Below, piece after piece: positions 1 through 8,859 of a DNA stretch of 64,000 bases (the stretch's first letter is position 1; every line of letters starts with the position of its first letter). The DNA is from Candidatus Atribacteria bacterium (GTDB taxonomy: Bacteria; Atribacterota; Phoenicimicrobiia; Phoenicimicrobiales; Stramentimicrobiaceae): NCBI GenBank assembly GCA_029553585.1, contig JAKPKS010000049.1, forward strand, positions 1-64,000. The letters are read 5' to 3'. Below the pieces are notes generated by a model that saw only the letters and a list, made by a program, of their open reading frames with translations, was not told where the DNA came from and searched no databases. Made by a program: the position numbers and the translations under genes.

Positions 1-466
1 ATAAATTTCTACCACTAATCTGTGCTAAGCCGGTTAAACCTGGTCTTACTTCATGTCTTCTTCTTTGATAGTCATTGTATAATTCAAGATACTGAACCAA
101 TAAAGGTCTTGGTCCTACAATACTCATATCACCCTTTAGAATGTTTAATAACTCCGGCAATTCATCAAGAGATGTTGACCTTAACATCATACCGAATTTA
201 GTTAATCTTGCTGAGTCCGGAAGAAGATTGCCATTTTCATCCTTCTCATCAGTCATTGTTCTGAATTTATATAGTATAAATATCTTCTCATTAAGACCAG
301 GTCGCTCTTGTTTGAATATAATCGGTCTTCCAAGTTTAACTCTTACTAATATTGCTAAAATTAAATAAATAGGACTTAGTATAATCATTGCAATCAATGA
401 CAAAACAAAATCCATCGGTCTCTTGATATACTTTCTATATATCCCCTTATTTTTTCTTCCCTCCAT
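1..466 (-). CDS. Undecaprenyl-phosphate sugar-1-phosphate transferase, PglC/WcaJ-like (3' end outside window)
   Basis: Initiating sugar transferase of polysaccharide synthesis: it moves a sugar 1-phosphate from a UDP-sugar to undecaprenyl phosphate at the membrane. About 155 residues are visible. They begin with a basic N-terminus (YRKYIKRPMDF) and one hydrophobic hairpin, followed by the family motifs KFRTM, LRSTSLDELPEL, GDMSIVGPRP and RPGLTG. It is a close relative of the gene at 63142-63870. The frame is open to the window edge, so the C-terminus is not seen. No strong ribosome site precedes the ATG at 466, and a terminator hairpin lies just upstream at 523-540, so it needs its own promoter or read-through. 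The family is certain; the sugar is not known. Confidence 0.92.
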   Translation of the reverse strand, partial: MEGRKNKGIYRKYIKRPMDFVLSLIAMIILSPIYLILAILVRVKLGRPIIFKQERPGLNEKIFILYKFRTMTDEKDENGNLLPDSARLTKFGMMLRSTSLDELPELLNILKGDMSIVGPRPLLVQYLELYNDYQRRRHEVRPGLTGLAQISGRNL

Positions 467-513
467 GATACTGAAGTAATCAAATGGGAATAGTGTACAT
501 TTGAAAATAGCAA

Positions 514-540
514 TAAAAAAAGCCCACCACAACGTGATGG
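514..540 (-). terminator. Rho-independent terminator
   Basis: A 7-bp stem (CCATCAC/GTGGTGG with one G-U pair, 3-nt loop) is followed on the minus strand by a run of seven T. It ends the transcript carrying the small gene at 600-773 and separates it from the sugar transferase. Confidence 0.7.
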
Positions 541-599
541 ACTGACTTCCTTCCTATTATATTAGGTCTTATCTTATCGCCTATTAAAGCATGATCTTC

Positions 600-773
600 T
601 TAGCGAGATAATATTTGTTTTAATTTCTCCTCGCCTCGCCTCTCCTTTTCAGGCGATACCAAGCTTCTATTTATTTTAAAACTTTCCTTAGGAGTGGAAA
701 TAATTCTCTCGAATGACTCCACGGCCTTCTTGGTATTCAATATAAAATTCTTATTAAAAGATGATATGGCCAA
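600..773 (-). CDS. Small conserved-looking protein, 57 aa, TTG start, function unknown
   Basis: A short open frame starting at TTG 12 nt after an AAAGGAGA ribosome site. The product is basic and ends in KERRGEEKLKQILSR. Its pattern (a hydrophobic start AISSFNKNF, then KKAVESFERII, then SPEKE and a charged tail) reminds me of short antitoxin-like proteins of Clostridia, but I cannot name the family with certainty. A terminator follows at 514-540. There is no obvious toxin beside it, so it could be a remnant of a toxin-antitoxin pair. Confidence 0.45.
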   Translation of the reverse strand: MAISSFNKNFILNTKKAVESFERIISTPKESFKINRSLVSPEKERRGEEKLKQILSR

Positions 774-935
774 TTTAAACTCTCTTTCTCCTTTTCGATT
801 GAGCTAAAACGGTTCCCTTGCTTGGAAAAATCATAAGCCTATCTGCTGAAATCCTTTTCAATATGTGTTATAGTAGAAACAGCAAAAGCGAAGTATGATC
901 CTTTACCGATGGTTTAGGATGAGCAAAGGCTTCCG

Positions 936-958
936 CCACTGGGCCAGATAACCAGTGG
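936..958. repeat. Small inverted repeat in the 774-977 gap
   Basis: CCACTGG and CCAGTGG form a perfect 7-bp stem with a 9-nt loop, and on the plus strand TAGTTTTGTTTG follows. It may be a weak terminator after the gene at 978-1208. Nothing else recognisable was seen between 774 and 977. Confidence 0.35.
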
Positions 959-977
959 TAGTTTTGTTTGCATTTTG

Positions 978-1208
978 TTAGTTAGCTTTTTTATATGCAT
1001 CTTTCATTGCTTGACTATTCTTCCTAATCATATCTTCAGTTTCAAGATATTCATCAGACAAACTGCAGTATTCATAAATTGCCTCGAAGGATACTTCTTC
1101 CCCGTTATATTCTTCAACATCCGTAACAATAACTGTTTGCACTTCGTGTTCTTCCATACAGATGAGGCAGAACTTTTTTTCACTTTTTATTAGTTTTATT
1201 TTCCTCAC
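978..1208 (-). CDS. YgiT/MqsA-like zinc-binding protein, short (76 aa)
   Basis: The protein resembles the N-terminal zinc-binding part of MqsA/YgiT-type antitoxins: a CxxC pair near residues 14-17 (FCLICMEEHEV), an acidic linker, then IYEYC and the ending QAMKDAYKK. The usual C-terminal helix-turn-helix is absent, so it is either a truncated antitoxin or a stand-alone domain. The start is GTG at 1208 behind a weak GGGGTGAGG. It lies directly downstream of the restriction endonuclease gene on the same strand. No toxin partner is seen. Confidence 0.5.
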   Translation of the reverse strand: MRKIKLIKSEKKFCLICMEEHEVQTVIVTDVEEYNGEEVSFEAIYEYCSLSDEYLETEDMIRKNSQAMKDAYKKAN

Positions 1209-1247
1209 CCCAAGCTATTTTAATCTTCTCTCCGTTTCCCTTTTCCT

Positions 1248-1988
1248 TTATCCAAGCCTGGCAGCTGTTGCAGCTATATGGCCTGCAAGGGAAGATACAA
1301 ACGACCTAATATTAGTCATATCAGATATCTGAGAATAACTGCCGTTGTCTACAGCTTCCCTTGGGGAAGCGATAACTGATGCTGTAGTATATAGCTGTTC
1401 TCTTACTAATTTTTGGCATAATATATCATAACGTTTTAGGTATGATGTATTTTCAAATTCTTTAAACACTGGAAAATGAGGAGAGGTACATTGTACTTCA
1501 GATCTTGACCCAGGAGCGTCCTCTACCAGGATCAACCATCCTGCAAAAGGTCTGGGTTGCTCTCCAAAAGCTCCTTCACGATAAGCAGTCCAAAAATCAT
1601 GAGCGGTGCCTATTGCCTCTTCTGTTCGGTTATTAAAGTTGTTCCCAAAAGAAGGCCCAACTTGGCTTTTCAACTCTATAGCTGCAACTAATTCCCCTTT
1701 ATGCATAACAATAAGATCCCATAATTTCGTTGGCCTGAAAAAGCCTGGAAGAGCCAATACAGCTCTACTCTGATGAATCTCAGCTTGGATTAACCCGTTT
1801 GCGCGAATAATATCCAGTATTAAAGCTATAAAACCATCCATGTTCTTTCCTGCAGTCACACCAGCCCTTTCTCCTTGGTCAACATTTCCGGATTCTATTT
1901 GCTTTTGTCTAGCTGCATCCCTGTTTCCCCAAAAGGCTTTCACAGCCTCTCTTACTTTAACATCATAGTTCACTAAGTCTAGCGTCAT
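1248..1988 (-). CDS. Type II restriction endonuclease, XhoI/PaeR7I family
   Basis: Cleaves double-stranded DNA; family members recognise CTCGAG. The length, 246 aa, equals that of XhoI and PaeR7I as I remember them. Family signatures include [15 protein letters not shown] (39-53), [14 protein letters not shown] (81-94), [17 protein letters not shown] (105-121) and EEAIGTAHD. The PD-(D/E)xK core is visible as Asp91 and Glu105-x-Lys107. The ATG overlaps the methyltransferase stop by one base (TAATG), so the two are translationally coupled with the methylase first, which protects the host. No truncation is visible. The specificity CTCGAG is inferred from the family. Confidence 0.9.
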   Translation of the reverse strand: MTLDLVNYDVKVREAVKAFWGNRDAARQKQIESGNVDQGERAGVTAGKNMDGFIALILDIIRANGLIQAEIHQSRAVLALPGFFRPTKLWDLIVMHKGELVAAIELKSQVGPSFGNNFNNRTEEAIGTAHDFWTAYREGAFGEQPRPFAGWLILVEDAPGSRSEVQCTSPHFPVFKEFENTSYLKRYDILCQKLVREQLYTTASVIASPREAVDNGSYSQISDMTNIRSFVSSLAGHIAATAARLG

Positions 1989-3727
1989 TACTCCCCATTA
2001 CCTCCTAACGCCGATCGTTCTTCTTGATTTAATTCATATAATTTAAAGACGGCTTTATTACATTTTTCGATATCCCGTTTTTTGGCTGCATCAATAAGTT
2101 CTTGCCTAAGCTCAGGTGATACGTCCTCCCATTTGGGAATCCTTATCCTGCGCAAATACTGTGCTTGAAAACGGAGGTATCCCCCACGGATTTTAGTTGA
2201 GTAAGTGCCAATAAAAAGTTTCGCAATACTCGACAAAAGTACCGCCTGTAAGGCCCTAAGATTCCATTCTTCTGATGTAACATAATATAAATTATGATGC
2301 GGGTAATACGTCCCCGATTCATACACAATGTGGGCCTCGCCTTTAATATCTGGGATTAATAGTTTTTCTTTTGTAGTCAAGTCAGGCCAAACACGATCTA
2401 TCGTTCTGAACCAATTATCCGGAGCCTTTTTAGCAACATGCCTATTTTTGATTAGTTCTTCATGTAAATATAGAAATCTTGAAAGCTTTGGGTAATCCTT
2501 TAAATTGACAAGGCCACCATCATCATTAAATGTATTAATTACACACTGCCCGAGCCAATTGATCTCCCCGGTCTGTATATCTTTTGTTGTCACTAAAGGT
2601 ATTTTTCTATCTTCTTCAATATCTAGCTCAGCAAAATCCTGAATATAGATTTTGTCCGCTCCTGTAGCAACACCAATTCCGACTTTACAACCCACCTCTT
2701 CAAGGGTAGGATAGTTATTTTCAATTTTCCTTAGTAGATTCACTTGATCGGTTGACTCAAGCAGCCATGGTTCATTGGCATTAACTATACCGGCTACTTC
2801 TCTTACTTTTGTAGTGTCCGGTATTTTTTGACTTAGTATTTCTTTAGATAAGGATTTCAAAATTTCTTTATCTACCTTCGGACGATGACTAACCCTTGTC
2901 GGCCCCTGTTTCTCTCTACTGATTATCGTTATTGCAGGATAAACGGATACTTCCGTATGAAAGGCATCTGTTTCAACCATGTCAATATATGCCTTCAAAT
3001 TAAATCCCTTAGATACAAATTCTCTTAATGGACCACCATACCGATTTTTCATCCAACGATCAGAGCAAATAAATCCTAATGTCCCTTTAGATTTAAGCAA
3101 GCCCAGCGATTTTTCTATAAATGGAATATACAAATCCGCCCTGTCATACATGGTGCTGTACCTTAGCCGATATTCTTTTAATAAGGCTTCGGGTATTGCT
3201 TCTTGTCTTAAATACGGGGGGTTACCGATTACATAATCATAATTTCCCAGGTGATTAGCCAGTAAAAAATCCCCTTGAACTAGCCAGGAATCCGAAAGTT
3301 CAATTGCAACTTCTTCTGTTATACCAACCTCTCTTATTTTTTCTATTACGGATTTTTTCGTGTTTTCATAAGTTTCGTAGTGCAATTCTACTGCACGTAC
3401 TGATTCAGAAAGCTCTTCAAAGGCCGTGCTATTATCTCCCGAATGCTTTATCCATGATTTAAGCAGTCTATCAATTATTAATAATAAAAAGTCCCCATTA
3501 CCAAATGAAGGTTCCAAAACCCTCTTACTATATAATTTTTCTTCAGCATTATAACCGACTAAATCCAAGATAAACTCAACCACTTCTTCCCGGGTAAAAA
3601 CAGCCCCCCTATCCTCACCATTGCTTGAGGCGGCCAAGGCATCTATTGCTGCTAATACAGAACTATTCATTTGGTAGGTAGAAACTTCGATATCATCAAA
3701 TAAAGACATTTGTTCTAAACCCACCAT
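1988..3727 (-). CDS. Type II DNA N6-adenine methyltransferase, partner of the XhoI-like enzyme
   Basis: Methylates adenine in the recognition site and so protects the host from the adjacent endonuclease. The SAM-binding motif EPSFGNGDF lies near residues 72-80 and the catalytic NPPY motif near 169-172 ([10 protein letters not shown]), followed by a long C-terminal target-recognition region, as in Eco57I/PaeR7I-type methylases. I place the start at ATG 3727, because GGGAGG sits 7 nt before it; a TTG five codons upstream lacks a site. It is encoded between the XRE regulator at 3754-3969 and the endonuclease. Confidence 0.9.
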   Translation of the reverse strand: MVGLEQMSLFDDIEVSTYQMNSSVLAAIDALAASSNGEDRGAVFTREEVVEFILDLVGYNAEEKLYSKRVLEPSFGNGDFLLLIIDRLLKSWIKHSGDNSTAFEELSESVRAVELHYETYENTKKSVIEKIREVGITEEVAIELSDSWLVQGDFLLANHLGNYDYVIGNPPYLRQEAIPEALLKEYRLRYSTMYDRADLYIPFIEKSLGLLKSKGTLGFICSDRWMKNRYGGPLREFVSKGFNLKAYIDMVETDAFHTEVSVYPAITIISREKQGPTRVSHRPKVDKEILKSLSKEILSQKIPDTTKVREVAGIVNANEPWLLESTDQVNLLRKIENNYPTLEEVGCKVGIGVATGADKIYIQDFAELDIEEDRKIPLVTTKDIQTGEINWLGQCVINTFNDDGGLVNLKDYPKLSRFLYLHEELIKNRHVAKKAPDNWFRTIDRVWPDLTTKEKLLIPDIKGEAHIVYESGTYYPHHNLYYVTSEEWNLRALQAVLLSSIAKLFIGTYSTKIRGGYLRFQAQYLRRIRIPKWEDVSPELRQELIDAAKKRDIEKCNKAVFKLYELNQEERSALGGNGE

Positions 3728-3753
3728 AATAATTCCTCCCAAAACATACCCAT

Positions 3754-3969
3754 TTAATATTCCTTTTCCCCTTTAACATAATCTACAATGTCACCAATAT
3801 TGCAATCAAGAGTATCACATATTTTCACTAGAACTTCCATGCTTACAAACTGATCTTTCCCTAACTTTGATAATGTTGTTGTGCCTATTCCGGCAGCATC
3901 CTTTAAATCAGTTCTATTCATCTTTTTATCAATTAAAATCTTCCATAATTTATTATAGCTTATAGGCAC
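3754..3969 (-). CDS. XRE-family helix-turn-helix regulator
   Basis: A 71-residue Cro/CI-type protein. The helix-turn-helix covers about residues 18-45 ([18 protein letters not shown]), with the common C-terminal ending [15 protein letters not shown]. It starts at GTG after GAGGTGGG and lies 26 nt upstream of the methyltransferase on the same strand. This suggests it controls the restriction-modification operon, as C proteins do, although it is not a classical C protein by sequence. Confidence 0.8.
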   Translation of the reverse strand: MPISYNKLWKILIDKKMNRTDLKDAAGIGTTTLSKLGKDQFVSMEVLVKICDTLDCNIGDIVDYVKGEKEY

Positions 3970-3995
3970 ATTATCCCACCTCGCTTATGATACTT

Positions 3996-4024
3996 AGTTT
4001 ATCATTGCTAAATGAATACGACAA
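3996..4024 (-). promoter_or_regulatory. Possible sigma-A promoter of the XRE/R-M operon
   Basis: On the minus strand TTGTCG and TAAACT are separated by 17 bp, about 30 bp upstream of the GTG of the XRE gene. The match is moderate. Confidence 0.4.
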
Positions 4025-4181
4025 TAAAAATCTGCATATTGATAATATTATTTCGCGTAGTAGGACAAAAACTCCTGCATGCAAAAACTGATATCTTTAT
4101 TTTTGTTATGCCTCTTGTTTTCTTTTTTAACCCCTACTAGTTATTCTTTAAAAGTGGAAAATAGTGTTCCATTATTAAAAC

Positions 4182-4206
4182 AGCCTGTGGTAAATTTACC
4201 AAGGCT
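4182..4206. repeat. Near-perfect 25-bp palindrome, candidate attachment or operator site
   Basis: A perfect 14-bp palindrome TGGTAAATTTACCA (4188-4201) is extended by AGCCT/AGGCT arms with one extra base on the left. It lies in the gene-free stretch 3970-4397, about 190 bp beyond the stop of the serine recombinase pair, where a prophage attachment site would be expected. Serine-integrase sites are imperfect dyads of this size. I found no convincing matching half at the right end. Confidence 0.35.
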
Positions 4207-4321
4207 AATTATTTTTCTCTTTCCAACAATAAATAAAAGTCGCATTAACTAGGCCAGCGCAAAGGCAATGAATCGAATCCCTTCCTTTTAAACGGGGGTA
4301 AATTTAGGCCCCAATAGAATC

Positions 4322-4356
4322 AATAAAAGCTTACCAACATACGATAAGCTTTTATT
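4322..4356 (-). terminator. Hairpin downstream of the serine recombinases
   Basis: A perfect 12-bp inverted repeat (AATAAAAGCTTA/TAAGCTTTTATT, 11-nt loop) lies 42 bp after the recombinase stop. The T content of the arms gives a terminator-like end on either strand. The rest of 3970-4397 shows only the promoter and palindrome listed separately. Confidence 0.5.
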
Positions 4357-4397
4357 AATCGCCAACATTCATTTATCAAGTTTTGAGCCTTGATTAG

Positions 4398-6062
4398 TTA
4401 TTCCAACTGAGCGCGCCGCGTACCTCCTTTTCTGGCCGGGGCCACCCTCTTGATTCCGCATTTCAAGGTAAATTCAATTGTATAGTCCTTGTTAAATGTT
4501 CCTTGTTCTATAATATCCCTAAATTTACTTACATCATTAGGCTTCTCCAAGTAATCCAGTAGCTTATTTAACTGGTTCTCTAAATATATGGATTCTTCTT
4601 CCTCTTCCTTAAGTTTTTCATATTCCTCTTTATATATTTGAGATTCATAGATAAGATTCCTAATAGTTGCATCATAAACTGGATCCTGGGTTATATTCCC
4701 TCGTAAAGACATATCGTTAATTTGTTTGCTAATTCTGTTAATGGTATCTTCTAATTCTATCAGTCGCTCTTTTTCTTCTTCCGATATACTAACTTCCTCA
4801 ATGGCCTTTCTCCCATCCATCTTAACCTTTTCTAAATCTTTTTTCATTTCATCAAGCATCAAAAAGAAGGATTCCTCTATAACCTCTTCCCAAACATATT
4901 TATTATTACAGGTAAAATCCGCTTTATATTTTTGGGATGACACCCTACAATGCCAACCCGTAAAATAATATTTTTCTTTATTCCTACTTGAAGTGAATCT
5001 TCTCCGTATCATTGGACTTCCGCATACTCCGCAGTACATGATATTGGAATACGGTGCCCGGCCACTGTAATTACTTTTATGCTTTCTATCGGCATCCCTT
5101 AGCCTTTGGCTTCTGCGGTTAAGTTCCATCTGCACCTCATTCCATTCATCTTCTGGAATAATAGCGGGGTGGTGATCTCTTATAAAGTACTGAGGTTTAT
5201 GATTATTATTTACTACCCGCCTATGGGTTAAGGGATCAAGGGTAACTGATTTTTGGCAAAGAACGTGTCCGGCATATTTTTCATTTCTTAGAATTTTTAA
5301 GACAGAATTACTAGTCCAATGGGTATTACCCCTAGCGGTTTTTATTTTATCCCTAGTCAGCCCTTTTGCTATCAACCCTGTTCCCTTACCATCAAGGAGC
5401 TCCCTAAACATTCGCCTAATTACTTTTGCTTCTTCTTCGTTTATAACTATATTTCCTTTATCATCAGTGTCATACCCCAAAAAATACGTTGTAGGGATAT
5501 GTGGTATCCCTTGAGAAAACCTCTTCTGCATAGCCCAGCTGACATTGGCACTGATGGTCCTACTTTCTTCCTCCGCAATACTGGATATTATCGATAATAA
5601 AAGTTGGGAATGGGCATCTAGGCTATCGATGTTTTCACGGTCGAAGTACACCCCGACAGGCTTTTCCAGGTCTTTTAATAGCCTAACATAGGTCAGGCAA
5701 TCAAGAGTATTTCTAGCAAAGCGGCTAATAGATTTTGTAATAATGTAGTCAAACAAACCTTCCTTTGCATCCTCTATCATTTGGTTAAATCCTATCCTAT
5801 ATTTTGTGTTGGTTCCGGTTACCCCTTCATCACTATAAACTTTGTAAAACTCCCAATCCGGACGTCTTTCAATATACTCTTTAAAATATGAAACCTGCAA
5901 ACTATAGCTTGATTGTTGCTCATCTTCAAGGGTTGATACCCTGGCGTATACAGCAACCTTTTTCTTAGGTATATTTCCTTCCGCATCATAATCAGCTTTA
6001 TTTGAAGCTACCGGAATAACCCTTACTTTTGGACTTACTATCGGTTCTGTTCTGTTTCGCAT
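4398..6062 (-). CDS. Large serine recombinase (second of an overlapping pair)
   Basis: A site-specific recombinase/integrase of 554 aa. The resolvase domain has the nucleophile Ser43 in YARVS, then YSDEGVTGT, ITKSISRFARN and IAEEESRTISANV. A recombinase domain follows around 190-330, then a zinc ribbon (CGVCG near 345 with later cysteines at WHC and FTC), and a coiled coil from about 415 to 510. It overlaps the upstream recombinase by 65 bp, so the two are co-translated. It sits at the left end of the prophage beside the lysis genes, the usual position of serine integrases in clostridial phages. Either it or its partner should catalyse integration and excision. Confidence 0.93.
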   Translation of the reverse strand: MRNRTEPIVSPKVRVIPVASNKADYDAEGNIPKKKVAVYARVSTLEDEQQSSYSLQVSYFKEYIERRPDWEFYKVYSDEGVTGTNTKYRIGFNQMIEDAKEGLFDYIITKSISRFARNTLDCLTYVRLLKDLEKPVGVYFDRENIDSLDAHSQLLLSIISSIAEEESRTISANVSWAMQKRFSQGIPHIPTTYFLGYDTDDKGNIVINEEEAKVIRRMFRELLDGKGTGLIAKGLTRDKIKTARGNTHWTSNSVLKILRNEKYAGHVLCQKSVTLDPLTHRRVVNNNHKPQYFIRDHHPAIIPEDEWNEVQMELNRRSQRLRDADRKHKSNYSGRAPYSNIMYCGVCGSPMIRRRFTSSRNKEKYYFTGWHCRVSSQKYKADFTCNNKYVWEEVIEESFFLMLDEMKKDLEKVKMDGRKAIEEVSISEEEKERLIELEDTINRISKQINDMSLRGNITQDPVYDATIRNLIYESQIYKEEYEKLKEEEEESIYLENQLNKLLDYLEKPNDVSKFRDIIEQGTFNKDYTIEFTLKCGIKRVAPARKGGTRRAQLE

Positions 6063-7656
6063 AATACTCCCTTCCTCTCATTTGGCCAACTACCGTTTCA
6101 TCGCCATCAATCCACTGAATCGTAAATAAAAAAGGTGACTCAACTTTAATGTGAATCACCCATGCTCTTATAAAAGAGATATCCAATATTTGCTTTAATG
6201 CTTTCAAATAACCATTTATTGTTTGAAGTTTTTCCAGGGAAGCTCTTCTGAAAATCTCATCTTTATCAAAGGCTTCCCAAATAGGTGTCTTTATGGCTAT
6301 TTCTTCTTCAATGGCCTTCCTTTTAATTTTTGCCTCCTCAATCCCCAAATTTTCTATAACCGCCTTGTTTTCTTCAATTAAAGCCCTCTCCAGCTCCACT
6401 CTTAGTAAATTTTGTTCTCGCTCCCTTACGGCTTCCGCGTTATTTAATTCCTTAATGAGCCTTTTTATTAGTGTCATATCAATAATATTCTCGCTAATGT
6501 TATATCTTCTTTCAAACCCCTCTTTTAAAAGGCTTTCTATTTTGTTTTCCTTAATGGTCTTTGCTTTGCACAACAAGTCACTTTTAATATTATTACTACA
6601 TTGCCAGCTATCGGCTTTTCGCCTATGGAAATTGGAACCGCAAGATGAGCAAATTACTCTGCTAGAAAGAGCTGTTGGTTTAAATATTACACTCTCTTTA
6701 GGTTTTTCTTTTTGTGCCAGGATTTCCTGAACCCTTTGAAAATCTTCCTTTGATATAATACCTTCATGATGGTCTTCAATATAATACTGAGGCTTGTGCC
6801 CATTATTAACAATTGATTTATGGGTCCTAAAGTCCGGGGTACATGTTTTTCGGCTTAGTGCGTCTCCCGCATAGCGTTCATTGGTTAATAAGCTTTTGAT
6901 GTTTTGCCCATCCCAGTCAATTCTGCCATTCTTTTTCTTGTAGCCTTTAGAAATAAAAATGCGGGCTATCTCTGTAAAGCCTCTGCCCTCAAGAAAGAGT
7001 CTATATGCTTCTTTGACCACTAAGGCTTCTTCTTTAACAATTATCCACTCTTTATTTTTCCCTATTTTATATCCCAAAATGGGATAAGCGCATATTTCCC
7101 CACTAGCAAATCTTCTTACTAAAGACCATTCAATGTTTTCCGATATGCTCCTACTTTCTTCCTCCGCAAACAAAGCGAGTACGGTTAATAATATGGAGCT
7201 AGACATCTTAGAAGTATTTATGCCCTCTTTTTCAAATATCACTGTTATTCCTTTTTCAGAAAGTGATTTTATAATATTTAAAGTGTCTACAACATTTCTG
7301 GCAAACCTTGAAATAGATTTGCAGATGATGATGTCAATATCCCCATCCATTGCTCGGCGAAGCATCCTATTAAAACCTGGTCTTTTTGACATTTCAGTGC
7401 CCGATTTGCCCCTATCTGAAAACACCCCCGCGAATTGCCAATCGGGATTTGCATGAATAAGATTTGTGTAATGAATAACCTGATTTTCCAAAGAGCCTAT
7501 CTGTATTTCCTCAGCCGTACTTACCCTGCAATAAGATGCTACCTTTAGTTTCTTAGGTTCTATTGAAGTTTGGGTAGTCTCCATTTTAGGGGCAGTACTG
7601 GTAATTTGAATTGGTGCCTTTATATTTTCTGACCCATTTATCTTTAAAACACTCAC
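5998..7656 (-). CDS. Large serine recombinase (first of an overlapping pair)
   Basis: A 552-aa serine recombinase. The nucleophile is Ser46 in YCRVS, followed by FSDRGKSGT, ICKSISRFARN and FAEEESRSISENI. The recombinase domain contains NNGHKPQYYIEDHH, matching NNNHKPQYFIRDHH of its neighbour. A zinc ribbon (CSSCG, WQC, LLC) and a coiled coil follow. The start is GTG at 7656 with GGGAGG 9 nt before it. The two proteins are clearly paralogous but diverged, which recalls two-gene recombinase systems such as ccrA/ccrB. Whether both are needed is not visible. Confidence 0.93.
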   Translation of the reverse strand: MSVLKINGSENIKAPIQITSTAPKMETTQTSIEPKKLKVASYCRVSTAEEIQIGSLENQVIHYTNLIHANPDWQFAGVFSDRGKSGTEMSKRPGFNRMLRRAMDGDIDIIICKSISRFARNVVDTLNIIKSLSEKGITVIFEKEGINTSKMSSSILLTVLALFAEEESRSISENIEWSLVRRFASGEICAYPILGYKIGKNKEWIIVKEEALVVKEAYRLFLEGRGFTEIARIFISKGYKKKNGRIDWDGQNIKSLLTNERYAGDALSRKTCTPDFRTHKSIVNNGHKPQYYIEDHHEGIISKEDFQRVQEILAQKEKPKESVIFKPTALSSRVICSSCGSNFHRRKADSWQCSNNIKSDLLCKAKTIKENKIESLLKEGFERRYNISENIIDMTLIKRLIKELNNAEAVREREQNLLRVELERALIEENKAVIENLGIEEAKIKRKAIEEEIAIKTPIWEAFDKDEIFRRASLEKLQTINGYLKALKQILDISFIRAWVIHIKVESPFLFTIQWIDGDETVVGQMRGREYYAKQNRTDSKSKSKGYSGSFK

Positions 7657-7832
7657 TTAAAAACACCTCCCTTCTTTATCCCTTTTTTCTTATCGTGGTC
7701 TTTACAAGGTAAAGCCGTTAGGGGAGAATATATCGCCTTAGCCCTTATAAATAGCGGCTTTAAAGGCTTTACGCATGTCACATATTCCCTCTAAAACGAG
7801 TATTTATCAAGTCATATTTGAGCTAAAAAGGG

Positions 7833-7870
7833 ATAAAAAAAGAGCCGATGCGTATATCACACCAGCCCTT
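7833..7870 (-). terminator. Terminator after the lysis genes
   Basis: On the minus strand a G/C-rich imperfect hairpin (GCTGGTGT pairing with the GCATCGGC side through G-U pairs) is followed by CTTTTTTTA, directly after the amidase stop. Confidence 0.6.
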
Positions 7871-7881
7871 ACAAAAATATT

Positions 7882-8859
7882 TTAATCATACTTTACATAG
7901 GCATTAAACCCGGCCAAAGTCAGTTCTTTCATTAGCTTTTCCGCGTTTTCACGATTACCAAAGGCGCCAACCTGCACCCGATAAAACTCCCTTGCCGGAT
8001 CCGTTGCTGCAGGTTCTTCTACCTTCGGGGAAATTAAACTAAGTTTGTCAATATCAACCCAAGTCATAATGCCTTCAGATGTATCACTGATTTGTTTATT
8101 AACCTTTTTCCCAAGAAGTACCGAGCGTTTACCACCTTTATAAACTTCCCTACCGCCGCTTTGAATTTGTGTTATCTTATGATAGGTGCCTTTTACCCAT
8201 GCAGGTATTGATGGCCCATTTGGATAATATTTAGTTGCCGATGCCTTTATTTCTACCACGTCCCCTACAGCGAAATCAAAGCCATCCTCCCCCTTGATTT
8301 GTTTAAGAGCCGCTTTCACGTCTGCTCTAAGACTATCCATACTCTTGCCATGCTTTGAAAACCAATGCATGGGATCGGCATGATTACTAGCTATTCCTAA
8401 TTGGTAGCCTTCATAGTGGCCGATAATATCTTTTTCAGTAAGGTTGTAAATTTCGCAGAGATATACACAAAGCTCCACTGCTTCTTTGTAGACTGCATTG
8501 AAATAAACTGGATTCACCAGGTCATCCTCGCAAATTTCAAATCCGATGTGGGTGTCATTTGCCTTGCCCCCAGCATGCCAACCCCTATAATTCCAAGGCA
8601 GGGTCTGATAGGTAGCGATAGTACCACCAGCCAACTTTCCAATAAAGGCATGGGGGCAAACCTGTCTCCCATCGGGGTAAAGCTGATTCCAGTGATTGTT
8701 ATACTGATTCTTCCCCAAAAGCCCATCATCGGGGCCAACATATCTTTTAAGATACGGGTTATTTGCCCCGGTGGAATGAACCATAATACCCTTTGGTACT
8801 ATGGTCTCCCCGGCTTTAAAACAAGCGTTATTTGTAAGTATTAATTTCCTTAAATTCAT
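7882..8859 (-). CDS. Endolysin, N-acetylmuramoyl-L-alanine amidase with SPOR domain
   Basis: Cuts the amide bond between muramic acid and the peptide to lyse the host. The Amidase_2 domain spans about residues 18-190. Zinc-ligand candidates are His28 (IMVHSTG) and the later histidines in HYEG and HADP. A middle segment (about 200-280) resembles an SH3-like wall-binding region. The C-terminus (FYRVQVGAFGNRENAEKLM) is a SPOR domain that binds stripped glycan. The stop of the holin overlaps its start, so the two form a lysis cassette at the end of the late operon. There is no signal peptide, consistent with holin-dependent release. Confidence 0.93.
   Translation of the reverse strand: MNLRKLILTNNACFKAGETIVPKGIMVHSTGANNPYLKRYVGPDDGLLGKNQYNNHWNQLYPDGRQVCPHAFIGKLAGGTIATYQTLPWNYRGWHAGGKANDTHIGFEICEDDLVNPVYFNAVYKEAVELCVYLCEIYNLTEKDIIGHYEGYQLGIASNHADPMHWFSKHGKSMDSLRADVKAALKQIKGEDGFDFAVGDVVEIKASATKYYPNGPSIPAWVKGTYHKITQIQSGGREVYKGGKRSVLLGKKVNKQISDTSEGIMTWVDIDKLSLISPKVEEPAATDPAREFYRVQVGAFGNRENAEKLMKELTLAGFNAYVKYD

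Noticed and set aside
4266-4300. GAATCGAATCCC resembling the T-loop of a tRNA, possible att in a tRNA
   Set aside because: No matching T-stem, anticodon arm or acceptor stem could be built around it.
6293-6730. Long plus-strand ORF (145 codons) inside a recombinase gene
   Set aside because: Mirror frame of the coiled-coil coding region; Ser/Leu-rich shadow without start signal.
7793-7802. Shared 10-mer AAAACGAGTA with 45626-45635 as att core
   Set aside because: Too short to be significant, and it would leave the recombinases outside the prophage.
8401-8844. Plus-strand 147-codon ORF opposite the amidase
   Set aside because: Shadow of a clearly real gene; no ribosome site.
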